A stretch of DNA of 7,065 nt from Clostridiaceae bacterium. GTDB taxonomy: Bacteria; Bacillota; Clostridia; Peptostreptococcales; Peptostreptococcaceae. The position numbers and the translations under genes were made by a program. The DNA lies in the NCBI GenBank assembly GCA_902362365.1, contig CABIVQ010000084.1, forward strand, positions 1 to 7,065, in the 5' to 3' direction. Below are positions 6,746 through 7,065 of this stretch, piece after piece (the first letter of the stretch is position 1; every line of letters starts with the position of its first letter). The notes under the pieces were generated by a model, which searched no databases, was not told the DNA's origin, and worked only from the letters and a program-made list of their open reading frames with translations.

Positions 6746-6754
6746 TGTGGATAA
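6746..6754 (-). promoter_or_regulatory. DnaA-box 9-mer, copy 2
   Basis: This is a second perfect TTATCCACA on the - strand, 54 bp from copy 1 and in the same orientation, about 55 bp upstream of the rRNA -35. The identical core reaches ATAATGTGGATAA in both copies. In the possible decayed reading frame both encode Asn-Val-Asp, so a short coding repeat is an alternative explanation. Confidence 0.4.
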
Positions 6755-6784
6755 CTTATTTTGATTAGATATAGGATTATATTT

Positions 6785-6838
6785 AATAAAAAAATATATA
6801 AAAAAAGTGTTGACGAGATGCTTTAAAGTTGATATAGT
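6785..6838 (+). promoter_or_regulatory. rRNA operon promoter with A-rich upstream element
   Basis: TTGACG (6810-6815) and TATAGT (6833-6838) are separated by exactly 17 bp, each one mismatch from consensus. Directly upstream, 6785-6808 is almost pure A/T with A-tracts in the manner of an UP element. Transcription probably starts at about 6844-6847. A weaker second promoter further upstream (TTGATT 6761-6766, 17 bp, TAATAA 6784-6789) is possible but not supported enough to list on its own. Confidence 0.85.
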
Positions 6839-6844
6839 ATTACT

Positions 6845-6994
6845 TGTCCGAGAGACACGGACGAAACAAACAAAACAAATTAAGAACTTTGAAAATTAAA
6901 CAGTAGGTTAATTTATATAACTAATTCTTATTAAGAATTATTCGAAACAACCAAACGAAGCCAGATATATAACAGTATCTGAGCCCATCAACTT
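6845..6994 (+). other. 16S rRNA leader with boxA and hairpins
   Basis: The transcribed leader has four recognisable parts. A hairpin at the 5' end pairs GTCCG (6846-6850) with CGGAC (6858-6862). A boxA-type antitermination signal, AGAACTTTGAAAATTAAACA (6883-6902), matches the Gram-positive form that recruits Nus factors to rRNA transcripts. A perfect 8-bp hairpin, TAATTCTT/AAGAATTA, lies at 6922-6940. A weaker one, CAGATA/TATCTG, lies at 6962-6981. The last two probably belong to the precursor processing region; partners for a long 16S processing stem would lie outside the window. Confidence 0.7.

Positions 6995-7065
<71 letters not shown>

Larger units (their letters stand above)
6488..6764 (+). 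pseudogene. Possible decayed small ORF upstream of the second rRNA operon
   Basis: The region from the nrdG terminator to the rRNA promoter (6477-6809) has no intact gene. Two + strand segments nevertheless read like protein. Codons in phase with 6490 give KIKFINDENK, then a stop at 6571, RLNLEVDTIDLMEEAFYLHIVT, a stop at 6640, then NKKYRLKN. In another frame, codons from 6657 give KYNVNKYFDNVDKIGLIQL, then ESISEVVNNVDNLF and a TGA at 6762. The acidic, Val/Gly/Ser-containing composition is less Lys/Asn/Ile-biased than random AT-rich DNA gives. Joining them needs two stop-codon changes and a frameshift near 6650-6665. No start codon or ribosome-binding site is convincing and I recognise no family. 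It may be a gene remnant, or chance. Confidence 0.3.

Overview
The window looks like the chromosome of a low-GC, anaerobic Firmicute, most likely a member of the Peptostreptococcaceae (Clostridioides difficile and relatives). The base composition is strongly AT-rich. The first ~70 nt of 16S rRNA match, from memory, the sequence of that group. The rRNA leader carries a Gram-positive boxA, and the gene set includes the strictly anaerobic class III ribonucleotide reductase. Species identity is an inference; no search was run.

Layout: (1) 1-427 is the 3' end of one rRNA operon: 23S rRNA tail, a 23S-5S spacer with a hairpin, a complete 5S rRNA and a strong intrinsic terminator. (2) 428-1880 holds a probable promoter, an M29-family metallo-aminopeptidase on the + strand, and a terminator that can serve both strands. 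(3) 1884-3089 on the - strand is a class I PLP-dependent aminotransferase (AspC-like), convergent with the peptidase and divergent from the next operon. (4) 3090-3443 is a 354-bp divergent regulatory region with two inverted repeats and, next to nrdD, two near-identical 16-bp elements matching the NrdR box and spaced 32 bp apart. (5) 3444-6351 is nrdD-nrdG, encoding the anaerobic ribonucleoside-triphosphate reductase and its radical-SAM activase, followed by a terminator. (6) 6477-6809 has no intact gene; it holds a stretch resembling decayed coding sequence and two perfect DnaA-box 9-mers. (7) 6810-7065 is the promoter, leader and 16S 5' end of a second rRNA operon in the same orientation.

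Functionally, the four protein genes are a short housekeeping segment between two co-oriented rRNA operons. NrdG installs the glycyl radical on NrdD, which then makes dNTPs without oxygen; the NrdR boxes suggest feedback control by the (d)ATP-sensing repressor NrdR, whose gene is not in the window. The peptidase and the aminotransferase fit amino-acid catabolism and biosynthesis but do not share an operon. I see no clearly new multi-gene system. The points most worth checking are the NrdR box pair, the DnaA-box pair with the decayed ORF before the second rRNA promoter, a Tyr-to-Met change at an expected catalytic position of the peptidase, a G7 tract in the SAM-binding motif of nrdG, and the recombination-prone rRNA flanks.
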